A stretch of DNA of 64,000 nucleotides from Xanthomonas maliensis (GCF_009192945.1 NZ_NSET01000006.1:62001-126000); one strand, 5' to 3'; counted from the first letter of the stretch, positions 38,758 through 50,049 are shown. The notes: generated by a model from the sequence alone, not told the origin. Numbers and translations are program-made.

Positions 38758-38955
38758 GGGACCCGGGACCCGGGACCCGGGACCCGGGACCCGGAAAAGC
38801 GTAGGCCGCCGGGTCGCCCTGTTCGCTTTCCAGGTCCACCCGCCTTTCCCAGCTCCACCGCTCCTGCTCTTACGGGTCCCGAATCCCGAGTCCCGGGTCC
38901 GGGCTCTAAAAGCCTTACCGCTCCTGCTTCACGGGTCCCGGGCCCCGAGTCCCGG
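38758..38955. repeat. GGGACCC heptad array with inverted arms and internal duplication
   Basis: Five exact GGGACCC units run from 38758 to 38792. Further on are two right arms of GGGTCCC-type heptads (from 38874 and from 38933). Both right arms are preceded by the same segment, accgctcctgctc or accgctcctgctt followed by acgggtccc, so roughly 55 bp has been duplicated. The left-arm end, CCCGGAAAAGC, matches the copy between fadN and fadA. Left and right arms are complementary and can fold into a large hairpin inside the flg transcript. Confidence 0.75.
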
Positions 38956-38972
38956 CTCTCAAAGGAATTCCC

Positions 38973-39728
38973 ATGGACAAAGCCCTCTACGTCGCCATGA
39001 CCGGTGCCCGCGCCTCGCTGCAGGCCCAGGGCACGGTGTCGCACAATCTCGCCAATGTGGACACGGTGGGCTTCAAGGCTGCGCTGGCCAATACCGAGGC
39101 CTTCAAGATCCAGGGCAAGGGCTATCCCTCGCGCATCGACGCACTGCATGTGGATCAGGGCTTCGATCGCAGCCAGGGCCATCAGAAGGTCACCGGCAAT
39201 CCGCTGGATGTGTCGCTGCAACAGGACCGCTGGCTGGCAGTGCAGTCGCCGGACGGCAAGGAGGCCTATACGCGCAATGGCGAGTTGGCGCTCACCGCCA
39301 ATGGCCAGCTGGTCACTGCCAACGGACATGCGGTGCTGGATGAGGCCGGCAACCCGATGGTGATCCCGCCGCACCAGGCGATGGAGATCGGCGGCGACGG
39401 CAGCATTTCCATCATTCCGCAGGGCGAAGGCCCGCAGACCATGGCCATCGTCGGCAAGATGAAAGTCGTCGATGCGCCCGCCGACCGTTTGACGCGGCGC
39501 CCGGACGGGCTGATGCGCAATGTCAGCACCGATCCCGCCCAGGCCTTCCCGCTGGCCACCGGCAAGACCGTCAACAGCGGCATGTTGGAAGGCAGTAATG
39601 TCGATGCGGCCGGTGCGCTGGTGGAAATGATCCAGTTGCAGCGCCAGTTCGAAATGCAGGTGAAGCTGATCAAGACCGGCGACGACAACGCCCAATCGGC
39701 CAATAGCCTGCTACGACTGAACGGCTGA
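38973..39728 (+). CDS. flgF: Flagellar proximal rod protein FlgF
   Basis: A 251-residue rod subunit. The start MDKALYVAMTGARASLQAQG with VSHNLANVDTVGFKAAL and the C-terminal ALVEMIQLQRQFEMQVKLI match FlgF. The gap to flgE holds only heptad repeats and no recognisable promoter, so it is probably read with flgBCDE. AAAGGA lies before the ATG. A 375-nt gap with a new promoter follows. Confidence 0.95.
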   Translation: MDKALYVAMTGARASLQAQGTVSHNLANVDTVGFKAALANTEAFKIQGKGYPSRIDALHVDQGFDRSQGHQKVTGNPLDVSLQQDRWLAVQSPDGKEAYTRNGELALTANGQLVTANGHAVLDEAGNPMVIPPHQAMEIGGDGSISIIPQGEGPQTMAIVGKMKVVDAPADRLTRRPDGLMRNVSTDPAQAFPLATGKTVNSGMLEGSNVDAAGALVEMIQLQRQFEMQVKLIKTGDDNAQSANSLLRLNG

Positions 39729-40103
39729 CGCCGTCGTCGCCGCCCGCGGCGGCGCGCACGCCGCCAGCCTTGCTTGGCCTCGGCGTTCCCGCGCCCGGCA
39801 TCGCCTGCGTGACTCGCTCATCTGTGAACAGGCGCGACCGGCCCGCCCGCACCCGCCGCCGAGTCTCTTCCTCACGCTGGCCAGCCGTCTGCCGTCACGC
39901 TGCGCTTGCTGTTCCATCACAGGCCGCGCGGCATGCGCGCATTGCGCATTGCCCTAGCCGCCTGGGCGGCGGCGACACCTGCCAGACCGGCAAAAACGTG
40001 ATCGACCGCGAGTAGGCCAAAAAACCGGCACTGCTTTGGCACGGCACATGCATCTATCCCCGCATCCCGGACGACGTTCGGGACTTAGACGAGGAATCGG
40101 GTC
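39729..40103 (+). other. Gene-free stretch between flgF and flgG
   Basis: This 375-nt stretch holds the sigma-54 promoter of flgG near its end. The remainder is very GC-rich and shows no gene, terminator with T-run or repeat I could support. Confidence 0.55.
40037..40052 (+). promoter_or_regulatory. Sigma-54 promoter of the flgGHIJKL operon
   Basis: TGGCACG-GCAC-ATGCA with GG at 40038-40039 and GC at 40050-40051, ten bases apart; only the first T of TTGC differs. Predicted start is near 40063, 41 nt before the flgG ATG. Confidence 0.82.
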
Positions 40104-40889
40104 ATGAATCAGGCTTTGTGGGTCGCCAAAACCGGACTGGACGCGCAACAGACGCGCATGTCGGTCATCTCCAACAACCTGGCCAACACCAACACCACCG
40201 GCTTCAAGCGCGATCGTGCCGCCTTCGAAGACCTGCTGTACCAACAGGTCCGCCAACCCGGCGGCTCCACCTCGGCACAGACGCAGTTGCCGACCGGCCT
40301 GCAGCTGGGCACCGGTGTGCGCGTGGTCTCCACCTTCAAGGGCTTCGACCAGGGTAGCCAGCAGCAAACCGGCCGCGCGCTCGACGTGATGGTCAACGGC
40401 CGCGGCTTCTTCGAAGTGCAGATGCCCGACGGCACCTCGGCCTATACCCGCGATGGCACGTTCCAGATCAACGCGCAGGGCGAGCTGGTCACCAATAGCG
40501 GGTATCCGTTGCAGCCCGGCATCCAGATTCCCGAGGGTGCGCAGTCGCTGACCATCGGCAACGACGGCACCATCAGCGTCACCGTTGCCGGCCAGGCTGC
40601 CGCGCAGGAAATCGGCGCGTTGACGCTGACCGACTTCATCAATCCCTCGGGCCTGCAGGCCAAGGGCGAGAACCTGTTCGTCGAAACCACCGCCTCCGGC
40701 CCGGCCCAGAACGGCACGCCCGGCCTCAATGGCCTGGGCACCACCGTGCAGGGCGCGCTGGAAGGCAGCAACGTCAATACCGTGGAAGAGCTGGTGAGCA
40801 TGATCGAAACCCAGCGCGCCTACGAAATGAACGCCAAGGCGATTTCCACCACCGATTCGATGCTCGGCTACTTGAACAACAACGTCTGA
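40104..40889 (+). CDS. flgG: Flagellar distal rod protein FlgG
   Basis: The 261-residue distal rod subunit. The start MNQALWVAKTGLDAQQTRMS, then VISNNLANTNTTGFKRDRAA, and the end VEELVSMIETQRAYEMNAKA are diagnostic. It starts a second sigma-54 operon with the L- and P-ring genes, flgJ, flgK and flgL. GAGGA lies before the ATG. Confidence 0.97.
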   Translation: MNQALWVAKTGLDAQQTRMSVISNNLANTNTTGFKRDRAAFEDLLYQQVRQPGGSTSAQTQLPTGLQLGTGVRVVSTFKGFDQGSQQQTGRALDVMVNGRGFFEVQMPDGTSAYTRDGTFQINAQGELVTNSGYPLQPGIQIPEGAQSLTIGNDGTISVTVAGQAAAQEIGALTLTDFINPSGLQAKGENLFVETTASGPAQNGTPGLNGLGTTVQGALEGSNVNTVEELVSMIETQRAYEMNAKAISTTDSMLGYLNNNV

Positions 40890-40926
40890 GCGGCTCGCCG
40901 CTCGTTGACCTCCAGGACCGCACGCC

Positions 40927-42748
<1,822 letters not shown>

Positions 42749-42749
42749 C

Positions 42750-43883
42750 ATGCGTATCGCAGCCTCGCCCATTGATCTCAACCCGAGCACCAAGGCCGAT
42801 CCCGCCAAGATCGACAAGGTCTCGCGTCAGCTCGAAGGACAATTCGCGCAGATGCTGGTCAAGAGCATGCGCGATGCGAGCTTCGGCGATTCGCTGTTTC
42901 CCGGCGAGAACCAGATGTTCCGGGAAATGTACGACCAGCGCATGGCCAAGGCCATGACCGACGGCAAGGGACTAGGGCTGTCGGCGATGATCGCCAAACA
43001 GTTGGGCGGCGGTGAGAGCAACGGTCCGGCACTCAATACCTCGCTGAGCACGGCGCAGGCGGCCAAGGCCTATGCGCTGGTTGCCGGCAAGCGCGACGCC
43101 AGCCTGCCGCTGGACGCCACCCGCGGCGTCGGCGCGGCCGGCGGCGTGGGCATGAGTCAGGTCCTGGACCTGATCGCCGGGCGCACCAGCAGCAGCGCAA
43201 CCGGCGATGGCGACGATGCGGCGGCGGTGAGCTGGCCATCGGCCAACGATCGCTGGAGCGATGTCACTGCGGAAGGCGACGGGGCGATCGATGCGGTCGG
43301 CGCCAGCGCAGCCTCTACAGCGGCCGCCAGCCTGGGCGAACGCACACCGGAAGGCTTTGTCGCCAAGATCTGGACGCATGCACAGAAAGCCGCGCGCGAG
43401 CTTGGCGTGGATCCGCGTGCGCTGGTTGCGCAGGCAGCGCTGGAAACTGGCTGGGGCCGGCGCGGCATCGGCAACGGCGGCGATTCCAACAACCTGTTCG
43501 GCATCAAGGCCACCGGTTGGAACGGTGCCAAGGTCAGTGCCGGGACCCACGAGTATGTCGATGGCGTCAAGACCAGCGAGACGGCCGACTTCCGCGCCTA
43601 TGGCTCGGCTGCCGAAAGCTTCGCCGACTACGTGCGCCTGCTGAAGAGCAACAGCCGCTACCAGACGGCGCTGCGCGCAGGGACCGACATCAAGGGTTTT
43701 GCACGCGGCTTGCAACAAGCCGGTTACGCCACCGATCCGGCCTATGCGGCCAAGATCGCGGCCATCGCCAACGGTCCGACCATCGACCGCGCGGTGGCGG
43801 CGATCGGCAACGCAGCAGCGGATCTGTCCAACCGTTACGCCAGTACCACCGAGCCGAGCGGGTTCGGCCCCCTTCGCCGTTGA
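42750..43883 (+). CDS. flgJ: Flagellar rod-cap peptidoglycan hydrolase FlgJ
   Basis: A 377-residue bifunctional protein. Residues about 20-100 are the rod-cap domain (QLEGQFAQMLVKSMRDASFG, ENQMFREMYDQRMAKAM). A low-complexity Ala/Gly linker leads to a C-terminal glucosaminidase domain (LVAQAALETGWGRRGIGNGG, NNLFGIKATGW, FRAYGSAAESFADYVRLL) that opens the cell wall for the rod. It is longer than E. coli FlgJ, mainly in the linker. Confidence 0.95.
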   Translation: MRIAASPIDLNPSTKADPAKIDKVSRQLEGQFAQMLVKSMRDASFGDSLFPGENQMFREMYDQRMAKAMTDGKGLGLSAMIAKQLGGGESNGPALNTSLSTAQAAKAYALVAGKRDASLPLDATRGVGAAGGVGMSQVLDLIAGRTSSSATGDGDDAAAVSWPSANDRWSDVTAEGDGAIDAVGASAASTAAASLGERTPEGFVAKIWTHAQKAARELGVDPRALVAQAALETGWGRRGIGNGGDSNNLFGIKATGWNGAKVSAGTHEYVDGVKTSETADFRAYGSAAESFADYVRLLKSNSRYQTALRAGTDIKGFARGLQQAGYATDPAYAAKIAAIANGPTIDRAVAAIGNAAADLSNRYASTTEPSGFGPLRR

Positions 43884-43894
43884 GGTAATCGCCC

Positions 43895-45769
43895 ATGTCC
43901 ATCCTGTCCACCGGGACCAGCGCGCTGATCAACTTCCAACGGGCGTTGTCGACCGTCAGCCATAACGTCGCCAACATCAATACCGAGGGGTACAGCCGCC
44001 AGCGGGTGGAATTCGCCACGCGCACGCCCACCGACATGGGCTACGGGTACGTCGGCAACGGCGCCAAGATCACCGATGTCGGCCGGGTGGCCGACCAGTT
44101 GGCGATCTCGCGACTGCTCGACAGCGGCGGCGAACTGTCGCGCCTGCAGCAGCTTTCGAGCCTGTCCGGCCGCGTGGATAGCCTGTTCTCCGACAAGGCC
44201 ACCAACGTCGCCGGGCTATGGTCCAATTTCTTCGACGCTGCCAGCGCGCTGTCGTCCAACGCCTCTTCCACCGCCGAGCGGCAGAACCTGCTGGACAGTG
44301 CCGGGGCGCTGACCACCCGCTTCCAGCAGCTCAACGGCCAGCTGGACGGCCTGAGCAACGAGGTCAATAGCGGTCTGACCTCCGCCACCGATGAAGTCAA
44401 CCGGCTCACCCAGCAGATCGCCAAGATCAACGGCACCATCGGCAACAATATCGACAAGGCTCCGCCCGACCTGCTGGACCAGCGCGATGCACTGGTCTCC
44501 AAGCTGGTCGGCTATACCGGCGGCACCGCGGTAATGCAGGACGGCGGCTTCATGAATGTCTTCACCGCCGGCGGACAAGCGCTGGTGGTGGGCACCAACG
44601 CGTCCAAGCTGACCACCGTGCCCGACCCGTACCAGCCGAGCAAACTGCAGATGGCGATGCAGACCCAGGGGCAGAACGTCAGCCTCAATGCCGGCGCCTT
44701 GGGCGGGCAGATCGGCGGCCTGCTGGAGTTCCGCAGCAATGTGCTCGAGCCGACCCAGGCCGAACTCGGTCGGTTGGCGGTGGCGATGGCCAGCAGCTTC
44801 AACGACGCCCACAGCCAGGGCGTGGACCTGTACGGCGCGCTCGGCGGCAACTTCTTCAACACCGGCAACCCGGCGGTCGCAGCGAATCCCAGCAACACCG
44901 GCACGGCGAGCTTGAGCGCCAGCTTCGGCGATCTGTCGGCCGTGGACGGCCAGAACGTCAGCCTGAGCTTCGACGGCACCAACTGGAAGGCGGCGCGGAC
45001 CGATACCGGCGCAGCGGTTGCCATCACCGGCACCGGCACCGCGGCAGATCCGCTGCTGATCAACGGCGTGCGCGTGGTCGTCGGTGGTGCTGCGGCCAAT
45101 GGCGACAAGTTCCTGCTGCAACCCACCAATGGCCTGGCCGGCAAACTGTCGGTGGCCATCACCGACCCGTCGCGCATCGCCGCTGCCACCGCGGTCAAGG
45201 CGACCGCACCGGTCGGCAACCTGGGCACCGGCAAGATCAGCGACGTCAAGGTCACCAACGCCAGCAATCCGGCGCTGCTGACGCCCTCGTCGGTGGACTT
45301 CATCGATGCCAATCAATACACCATCGATGGCGCCGGTCCGTTCCCCTACACCGCCGGGCAGACCATCAGCGCCAACGGCTGGAGCTTCGTGCTCGATGGC
45401 GTGCCCAAGGCCGGCGACAGCTTCGGCGTGGGCCCGATGGGTGCCGGCTCCAGCGACAACGGCAATGCCAAATTGCTGGCCGGTGTGGAAGACCGCAAGG
45501 CACTCAACGGCGGCACCGTCACCCTCAACGGCGCGTTGGCTGGCCTGACCACCTCGGTCGGCTCGGCCGCGCGCGCGGCCGATTACGCCGCCGACGCCCA
45601 GAAGGTGATCAACGACCAGGCCCAGGCCAGCCGCGATTCGATCTCCGGCGTCAACCTCGACGAGGAAGCCGCCGATATGTTGAAGCTGCAGCAGGCCTAT
45701 CAGGCGGCTGCACAGATGATCTCCACGGCCGACACGCTCTTCCAGAGCATCCTCAACGCGGTACGCTGA
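43895..45769 (+). CDS. flgK: Flagellar hook-associated protein 1 FlgK
   Basis: A 624-residue hook-filament junction protein. The rod-like start (ALINFQRALSTVSHNVANIN, TEGYSRQRVEFA) and the conserved C-terminal SGVNLDEEAADMLKLQQAYQ are present; the middle part varies between species. It overlaps flgL by one base (TGATG). FlgN would be its export chaperone. It is also read from the flgG operon. Confidence 0.95.
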   Translation: MSILSTGTSALINFQRALSTVSHNVANINTEGYSRQRVEFATRTPTDMGYGYVGNGAKITDVGRVADQLAISRLLDSGGELSRLQQLSSLSGRVDSLFSDKATNVAGLWSNFFDAASALSSNASSTAERQNLLDSAGALTTRFQQLNGQLDGLSNEVNSGLTSATDEVNRLTQQIAKINGTIGNNIDKAPPDLLDQRDALVSKLVGYTGGTAVMQDGGFMNVFTAGGQALVVGTNASKLTTVPDPYQPSKLQMAMQTQGQNVSLNAGALGGQIGGLLEFRSNVLEPTQAELGRLAVAMASSFNDAHSQGVDLYGALGGNFFNTGNPAVAANPSNTGTASLSASFGDLSAVDGQNVSLSFDGTNWKAARTDTGAAVAITGTGTAADPLLINGVRVVVGGAAANGDKFLLQPTNGLAGKLSVAITDPSRIAAATAVKATAPVGNLGTGKISDVKVTNASNPALLTPSSVDFIDANQYTIDGAGPFPYTAGQTISANGWSFVLDGVPKAGDSFGVGPMGAGSSDNGNAKLLAGVEDRKALNGGTVTLNGALAGLTTSVGSAARAADYAADAQKVINDQAQASRDSISGVNLDEEAADMLKLQQAYQAAAQMISTADTLFQSILNAVR

Positions 45770-46974
45770 TGACTACTCGCATCTCAACCAGCATGATGTA
45801 CAGCCAGTCGGTGGCCTCGATGACCACCAAACAGGCGCGGCTGAACCAGCTTGAGTCGCAACTGTCCAGCGGGCAACGCCTGGTGACCGCCAAGGACGAT
45901 CCGGTGGCGGCCGGCACCGCGGTTGGCCTGGATCGCGCCCTGGCGGCGATCACCCGCTTCGGCGAGAACGCCAACAACGTCCAGAACCGGCTCGGTCTGC
46001 AGGAGAACGCCCTGCAGCAGGCCGGCGACAAGATGGCGCGAGTCACCGAGCTGTCGGTACAGGCCAGCAATTCGTCGTTGAGTCCGGACGATCGCAAGGC
46101 CATCGCTGCCGAACTGGTCGCCCTGCGCGACAGCATGGTCAGCCTGGCCAACACCACCGACGGCAGTGGCCGCTACCTGTTCGCCGGCACCGCCGACGGC
46201 GCGGCGCCGTTCATCAAGAGCGGCGGCAGCGTCGTCTACAACGGCGATCAGACCCAGAAGCAGGTCGAGGTGGCACCAGACACTTTCGTCAGCGACGCCC
46301 TGCCCGGCAGCGAGATCTTCATGCGCATCCGTACCGGCGACGGCACCGTGGATGCGCATGCCAATACTGCCAACACGGGCACTGGCCTGCTGCTGGACTT
46401 CAGCCGCGATGCCAGCACAGGCAGCTGGAACGGCGGCAGCTACAGCGTGCAGTTCACCGCCGCCGATACCTATGAAGTGCGCGATAGCACCAACGCCCTC
46501 GTCAGCACGGGCACCTATAAGGAAGGCGAAGACATCACCGCTGCCGGAGTGCGCATGCGCATCAGTGGCGCGCCGGCGGTGGGCGACAGTTTCCAGATCG
46601 GACCGGCCGGTACCAAGGACGTGTTCTCCACGATCGACGACCTGGTCACTGCGCTGAACTCCGACACCCTGACTGCGCCGCAGAAGACGGCGATGATGAA
46701 CACGCTGCAATCGTCGATGCGCAACGTCGCGCAGGCGTCGTCGAAGATGATCGATGCCCGCGCCTCCGGCGGCGCGCAGCTGTCGGCGATCGACAACGCC
46801 AACTCGTTGCTGGAATCCAACGAAGTGACCTTGAAAACCACCTTGTCATCGATCCGAGACCTGGACTACGCCTCGGCCATCGGTCAGTACCAGCTGGAGC
46901 GCGCCTCGTTGCAGGCAGCGCAGACGATTTTCCAGCAAATGCAGTCGTCGTCGCTGTTCAACATGATCCGCTGA
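45769..46974 (+). CDS. flgL: Flagellar hook-associated protein 3 FlgL
   Basis: The second junction protein, 401 residues, with a flagellin-like N-terminus (MTTRISTSMMYSQSVASMTT, LNQLESQLSSGQRLVTAKDD) and C-terminus (YASAIGQYQLERASLQAAQT). It overlaps flgK by one base and ends the flgG operon. The large gap before fliC follows. Confidence 0.95.
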   Translation: MTTRISTSMMYSQSVASMTTKQARLNQLESQLSSGQRLVTAKDDPVAAGTAVGLDRALAAITRFGENANNVQNRLGLQENALQQAGDKMARVTELSVQASNSSLSPDDRKAIAAELVALRDSMVSLANTTDGSGRYLFAGTADGAAPFIKSGGSVVYNGDQTQKQVEVAPDTFVSDALPGSEIFMRIRTGDGTVDAHANTANTGTGLLLDFSRDASTGSWNGGSYSVQFTAADTYEVRDSTNALVSTGTYKEGEDITAAGVRMRISGAPAVGDSFQIGPAGTKDVFSTIDDLVTALNSDTLTAPQKTAMMNTLQSSMRNVAQASSKMIDARASGGAQLSAIDNANSLLESNEVTLKTTLSSIRDLDYASAIGQYQLERASLQAAQTIFQQMQSSSLFNMIR

Positions 46975-47074
46975 TCCAATCGGCCGATCCTGCAAAACAG
47001 CGGCAACGTCCTTCCTGCGCCATTGCCTCAACGGGCGCAGGAGTGCACTTGTCGGTCGCGATATTTTTCCGTCC

Positions 47075-47101
47075 TAAAGATCGGGGCGCTGCGGCCGAAC
47101 T
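47075..47101 (+). promoter_or_regulatory. Distal FliA (sigma-28) promoter candidate of fliC
   Basis: TAAAG at 47075-47079, 14 nt, GCCGAACT at 47094-47101. The -35 and spacing are exact; the -10 deviates at two positions. Confidence 0.55.
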
Positions 47102-47179
47102 TACCCAAACCCTTGAAATACGACGCGCTTCCAACCAGGCGTAGCAGAAAAAAAAGAAAAAAAATATACGGATATTCCC

Positions 47180-47206
47180 TAAAGGTTGTTGAGGCATCGC
47201 CGTTAT
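47180..47206 (+). promoter_or_regulatory. Proximal FliA (sigma-28) promoter of fliC
   Basis: TAAAG at 47180-47184, 14 nt, GCCGTTAT at 47199-47206, the same -10 as before flgM. Predicted start is near 47213, leaving a leader of about 89 nt. Confidence 0.82.
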
Positions 47207-47301
47207 TTATCTCAGCAGCGGCAACGGCCAATTGATGGCCCCCCTGCGGAGGCTCCAGGCAAGCCCCCCTTGCCGGAAAAATCGCTTAGAGGACAAATCA
47301 A

Positions 47302-48501
47302 ATGGCACAGGTAATCAATACCAACGTAATGTCGCTGAACGCTCAGCGGAACCTCAACACCAACAGCTCGAGCATGGCGCTGACCATCCAGCAGCTGTCG
47401 TCCGGCAAGCGCATCGTCAGCGCCTCGGTCGACGCCGCAGGCCTGGCCATCTCCGAGCGCTTCACCACCCAGATCCGCGGCCTGGACGTCGCCTCGCGCA
47501 ACGCCAACGACGGCATCTCGTTGTCCCAGACCGCCGAAGGCGCGATGGTGGAAATCGGCAACAACCTGCAGCGTATCCGCGAGCTGTCGGTGCAGTCCGC
47601 CAACGCCACCAACTCCGACACCGACCGCGAAGCGCTGAACTCTGAAGTCAAGCAGCTCACCTCGGAAATCGACCGCGTCGCCAACCAGACCAGCTTCAAC
47701 GGCACCAAGCTGCTGGACGGCTCGTTCACCGGCGCGCTGTTCCAGGTCGGCGCCGACGCTGGCCAGACCATCGGCATCAACAACATCGTCGACGCCAACA
47801 TCGATTCGCTGGGCAAGGCCAACTTCGCTGCCGCCGTCTCCGGTGCCGGCGTCACCGGTACCGCCACTGCGTCGGGCTCCATCAGCGGCATGTCGCTGTC
47901 CTTCAAGGACGCCAGCGGTAATGCCAAGAGCGTGACCATCGGCGACGTCAAGATCGCCTCCGGCGACACCGCTGCCGACATCAACAAGAGGGTGGCCTCG
48001 GCGATCAACGACAAGCTGGACCAGACCGGCATGTACGCCTCGATCGACACCAGCGGTAACCTGAAGCTCGAGTCGCTGAAGGCCGGCCAGGACTTCACCT
48101 CGCTGAGCGGCGGCACCTCCAGCGCCGCTGGCATCACCGCGAGCGCCGGCCTCAACACCGCCTCGGCCGCTTCCGGCAGCACGGCCGTCACCCTGAGCAG
48201 CCTGGATATCTCCACCTTCACCGGCTCGCAGAAGGCCCTTGAAATCGTCGACAAGGCGCTGACCGCGGTCAACTCCTCGCGCGCCGACATGGGCGCGGTG
48301 CAGAACCGCTTCACCTCCACGATCGCCAACCTGGGCGCAACCTCCGAGAACCTGCAGGCCTCGCGCAGCCGCATCTCCGATACCGACTACGCCAAGGCCA
48401 CCGCCGAACTGACCCGTACGCAGATCCTGCAGCAGGCCGGTACCGCGATGCTGGCGCAGGCCAAGTCGGTCCCGCAGAACGTGCTGAGCCTGCTGCAGTA
48501 A
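47302..48501 (+). CDS. fliC: Flagellin FliC
   Basis: The 399-residue filament subunit. The D0/D1 ends are conserved ([20 protein letters not shown] at the start; [20 protein letters not shown] then LLQ at the end), with a short variable middle. The flg22-equivalent segment starts at Gln30 ([20 protein letters not shown]) and has Val43 where the eliciting peptide has Asp. AGAGGA lies before the ATG, and a strong terminator follows. The Ser/Thr-rich surface domain is the expected target of the sugar-modification genes at 56-64 kb. Confidence 0.97.
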   Translation: MAQVINTNVMSLNAQRNLNTNSSSMALTIQQLSSGKRIVSASVDAAGLAISERFTTQIRGLDVASRNANDGISLSQTAEGAMVEIGNNLQRIRELSVQSANATNSDTDREALNSEVKQLTSEIDRVANQTSFNGTKLLDGSFTGALFQVGADAGQTIGINNIVDANIDSLGKANFAAAVSGAGVTGTATASGSISGMSLSFKDASGNAKSVTIGDVKIASGDTAADINKRVASAINDKLDQTGMYASIDTSGNLKLESLKAGQDFTSLSGGTSSAAGITASAGLNTASAASGSTAVTLSSLDISTFTGSQKALEIVDKALTAVNSSRADMGAVQNRFTSTIANLGATSENLQASRSRISDTDYAKATAELTRTQILQQAGTAMLAQAKSVPQNVLSLLQ

Positions 48502-48530
48502 TCGGCAACGCACTGACATAGCACCTGGAA

Positions 48531-48555
48531 AGCCCCTCTTCGGAGGGGCTTTTTT
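48531..48555 (+). terminator. Intrinsic terminator of fliC
   Basis: AGCCCCTC pairs with GAGGGGCT around the stable loop TTCG, followed by TTTTT. It lies 30 nt past the fliC stop. Confidence 0.95.
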
Positions 48556-48639
48556 GTTGCGCCAGTCGCTGGCGACAGGCATTTGACGCAGGATCGGAAT
48601 GGAACTTGCAGGTGGTTGGAGGAGACGCCAAATCGCCGC

Positions 48640-48666
48640 TCAAGTCCCGCCAGGTGCGGCCGATAT
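48640..48666 (+). promoter_or_regulatory. FliA (sigma-28) promoter of fliD
   Basis: TCAAG at 48640-48644, 14 nt, GCCGATAT at 48659-48666. A weaker GG-N10-GC element ending in TTGCA (48596-48610) lies upstream and could be a second, sigma-54 start. Confidence 0.82.
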
Positions 48667-48720
48667 CCGTCTCGTAAGCTCACGCGTCCGCACTGAGGAC
48701 GCTCAGACGAGGAATGCATC

Positions 48721-50049
48721 ATGGCATCGTTGGTCAGCCCATCAAGCTCGGGCCTGGATATCCCGACCATGGTCTCCACGCTGGTCGCCCAGCGCAAGGA
48801 CCCGGAGCAGGCGCGCATCAACAAAGCCGGCACCGCGGCAACCACCCAATTGTCGGCCATCAGCCAGATCAAGAGCAGCCTGACCACGCTCCAGTCCGCG
48901 CTGCAGAAAGTCGTCAGCAGCGCCGACACCAATGCCTACAAAGCCACCGTACCGAGCGATGCCGGCTTTACTGCCACCACCACCAGTTCGGCTGCGCCTG
49001 GCAACTACTCGGTGGAGGTCGTATCGCTGGCGACCTCCCAGAAGCTCGCCTCCGGCGCATTTACCGCCGATGCCACGGTCGGAAGCGGCACGCTGACGAT
49101 CGGCTACGGCGACCAGAGCCTCAGCGTGGACGTTAGCGGTACCGACAAGCTCACTGACATCGCCGCGGCCATCAACAAAGCCGCGGGCGGCAAGGGCGTG
49201 ACCGCGAGCGTGGTGACCGCCAATGACGGCCAGCACTTGGTTTTGAATGCAGTGGATACCGGCACCAAGGGTGCGCTGACGGTCAGTGCAAGCGACCCCA
49301 GCCTGAACAGCTTGACCTATGGCCCCGGCGTGACTGGCGGGTTGAACCAGACCATCGCCGCAGCCGATGCACTCGTGCGGGTGGACGGCTTCGAGCGCAC
49401 CTCCAGCTCCAACACCGTCACCGACATCGTCCCGGGCGTCGTGCTCAACCTCACCAAGGCCGCCGAAGGCACCAAGGTCAACCTGGCCATCACGGCCGAT
49501 ACCAGCGGACTCAAGGGCAATTTGACCGCGTTCGCCGCCGCCTACAACACGGCCAACACCCTGCTGGCGAAAAGCAGCGCCTACGACGCGACCACCAAGA
49601 CCGCATCTGCGCTCACCGGCGATTCGCTGGTGCGCAGCCTGCAGCAACAATTGCGCGGCCAGGTCAGCGGCAATATCAACGAGCTCAAATCACTTGGCCT
49701 GACCATCGACAAGGATGGGGTGATGAGCTTTGACTCCACCAAATTCGATTCCACCATCGCCGCAGACGGCGGCGCTGCCGCGGACGTGTTCGGCAAAGAC
49801 AGCAAGTTCGGCGCCGGCATGGGCAAGTTGCTGGAAACCAACGTCAACGCCAGCACCGGCACGCTGACGCTGCGTTCGGACGGCCTGAATAAGCAGATCA
49901 AGGGCTATGAAGCCGATCTGGACGATCTGGACGACCGTATGACGAAATTCAGCGATAACCTGACCGCACAATTCACCGCGATGGAAACGATGATCACCCA
50001 ATTGAAAAGCAGTACCAGCTCACTCAGCGGACTACTCAACAATAGTTGA
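48721..50049 (+). CDS. fliD: Flagellar filament cap protein FliD
   Basis: The 442-residue cap (HAP2) that folds flagellin onto the tip. The N-terminal SSSGLDIPTMVSTLVAQRKD and the C-terminal coiled coil (YEADLDDLDDRMTKFSDNLT, FTAMETMITQLKSSTSSLSG) frame beta-rich middle domains. GAGGAA lies before the ATG. fliS, a fliT-like gene and a PilZ gene follow and may share its transcript. Confidence 0.95.
   Translation: MASLVSPSSSGLDIPTMVSTLVAQRKDPEQARINKAGTAATTQLSAISQIKSSLTTLQSALQKVVSSADTNAYKATVPSDAGFTATTTSSAAPGNYSVEVVSLATSQKLASGAFTADATVGSGTLTIGYGDQSLSVDVSGTDKLTDIAAAINKAAGGKGVTASVVTANDGQHLVLNAVDTGTKGALTVSASDPSLNSLTYGPGVTGGLNQTIAAADALVRVDGFERTSSSNTVTDIVPGVVLNLTKAAEGTKVNLAITADTSGLKGNLTAFAAAYNTANTLLAKSSAYDATTKTASALTGDSLVRSLQQQLRGQVSGNINELKSLGLTIDKDGVMSFDSTKFDSTIAADGGAAADVFGKDSKFGAGMGKLLETNVNASTGTLTLRSDGLNKQIKGYEADLDDLDDRMTKFSDNLTAQFTAMETMITQLKSSTSSLSGLLNNS

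Larger units (their letters stand above)
46975..47301 (+). other. Regulatory stretch between flgL and fliC
   Basis: No gene here. A hairpin with 8-bp arms (CCTGCGCC 47014-47021, GGCGCAGG 47034-47041) may end flgL transcription, though no T-run follows. Two FliA promoters lie at 47075-47101 and 47180-47206. An A-rich block (47147-47166) sits just upstream of the second one, unusual in this GC-rich genome and placed like an UP element. Confidence 0.65.
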
